The notes under the pieces were generated by a model that had not been told where the DNA came from, made no database searches, and saw only the letters and a program-made list of their open reading frames with translations. Both the position numbers and the translations under genes were made by a program. From assembly GCA_007258455.2 (NCBI GenBank), contig VDFB02018342.1, positions 62,001-126,000 of the forward strand: a DNA stretch of 64,000 nt, written 5' to 3'. The first letter of the stretch is position 1; each line of letters begins with the position of its first letter. The DNA comes from Sequoia sempervirens (taxonomy: Eukaryota; Streptophyta; Pinopsida; Cupressales; Cupressaceae). This document shows, in pieces, positions 63,698 to 64,000 of the stretch.

Positions 63698-64000
63698 TGT
63701 AATGTCCCCCTTTTTAGCGTGATCTTGTTTTGAGTGTGTTAGCCTATTACTTAGACCCTTGTGGGCTAACTGTTTTGGTTAGAGGGTCAGTGGCATTTTT
63801 TGGAGGAGTTTTGTCATTCTCATTTTCTGAGATCAGTGATTGGCTCACAGCAGGCCTTGGCAGTTCAGGGGTTGACGGCTTCTAACGGCACGTTATTATG
63901 TGGGGTTTTGAGCGAGTTATGAATATTTCAGTGGAATAAAGTGTTTTAATATATTTGACGGAATATTATAAAGTCAACTTGATTTTATAATAAAGTAATC
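63698..64000 (+). mobile_element. LTR start running out of the window
   Basis: TGTAATGTCCCCCTTTTT at 63698 abruptly ends the Copia-related sequence. It matches the start of the solo LTRs at 25923 (minus), 58020 and 63240 (minus). No end, TATA or target duplication can be checked within the remaining 303 bases. Confidence 0.5.

Overview
The window reads as nuclear DNA of a land plant with a large, repeat-packed genome. A gymnosperm is my best guess, but only from the nesting style and one plant-type exon. There are no bacterial operons, CRISPR arrays, rRNA or tRNA genes. Almost everything that can be named is a transposable element (TE). The one convincing host-gene signal is a 90-bp exon at 32029-32118 that encodes part of plastid-type SAICAR synthase (PUR7/purC).

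Layout. 1-6717: old AT-rich DNA with Copia-type LTR scraps (1553-1771) and a short-LTR element on the minus strand (about 3439-6100) with a duplicated LTR and flank. 6723-12553: a complete young Ty3/Gypsy-type element (Gypsy-1; TSD GGGGT; LTRs differ at 3 sites in 391) that has gag and protease but no reverse transcriptase or integrase. 13507-17324: a complete non-autonomous LTR element (TSD GGGAT) with a degenerate protease and an acidic ORF. 17343-22277: hAT element A (TSD TAATGAAC), split by a solo LTR at 19146-20569. 23250-26060: remnant hAT D, split by a solo LTR at 24323-25923. 26598-31140: Gypsy-3, a relative of Gypsy-1 with a chimeric gag. 31141-33942: the least TE-rich stretch, with the PUR7 exon and a hAT scrap. 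33943-39445: a 5'-truncated, non-autonomous SIRE-like Copia element. 39449-40612: an unrecognised acidic/coiled-coil reading frame. 40600-49246: Gypsy-2 on the minus strand, whose LTR is split by a 4.4-kb solo LTR (44451-48896). 49247-56147: hAT C, split by complete hAT B (49626-55140). 56148-63697: a Copia element on the minus strand, split by solo LTRs at 58020-59065 and 61379-63240. A further LTR starts at 63698 and runs out of the window.

How it fits together. The Gypsy-1/2/3 copies share LTR ends, a tRNA-Asp-type primer site and a small ORF closed by the same in-frame TGA just before gag. Only Gypsy-2 keeps a piece of reverse transcriptase, so Gypsy-1 and Gypsy-3 were probably mobilised in trans. 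Five solo LTRs, each with a matching or nearly matching 5-bp target duplication, lie inside older elements and date the layers relative to each other. All hAT transposases point to the minus strand and are broken. The 5' UTR intron of hAT B holds a 1.3-kb array of inverted repeats that could fold into long hairpins. Coordinates of boundaries and repeats were read by eye; no alignments or database searches were run.
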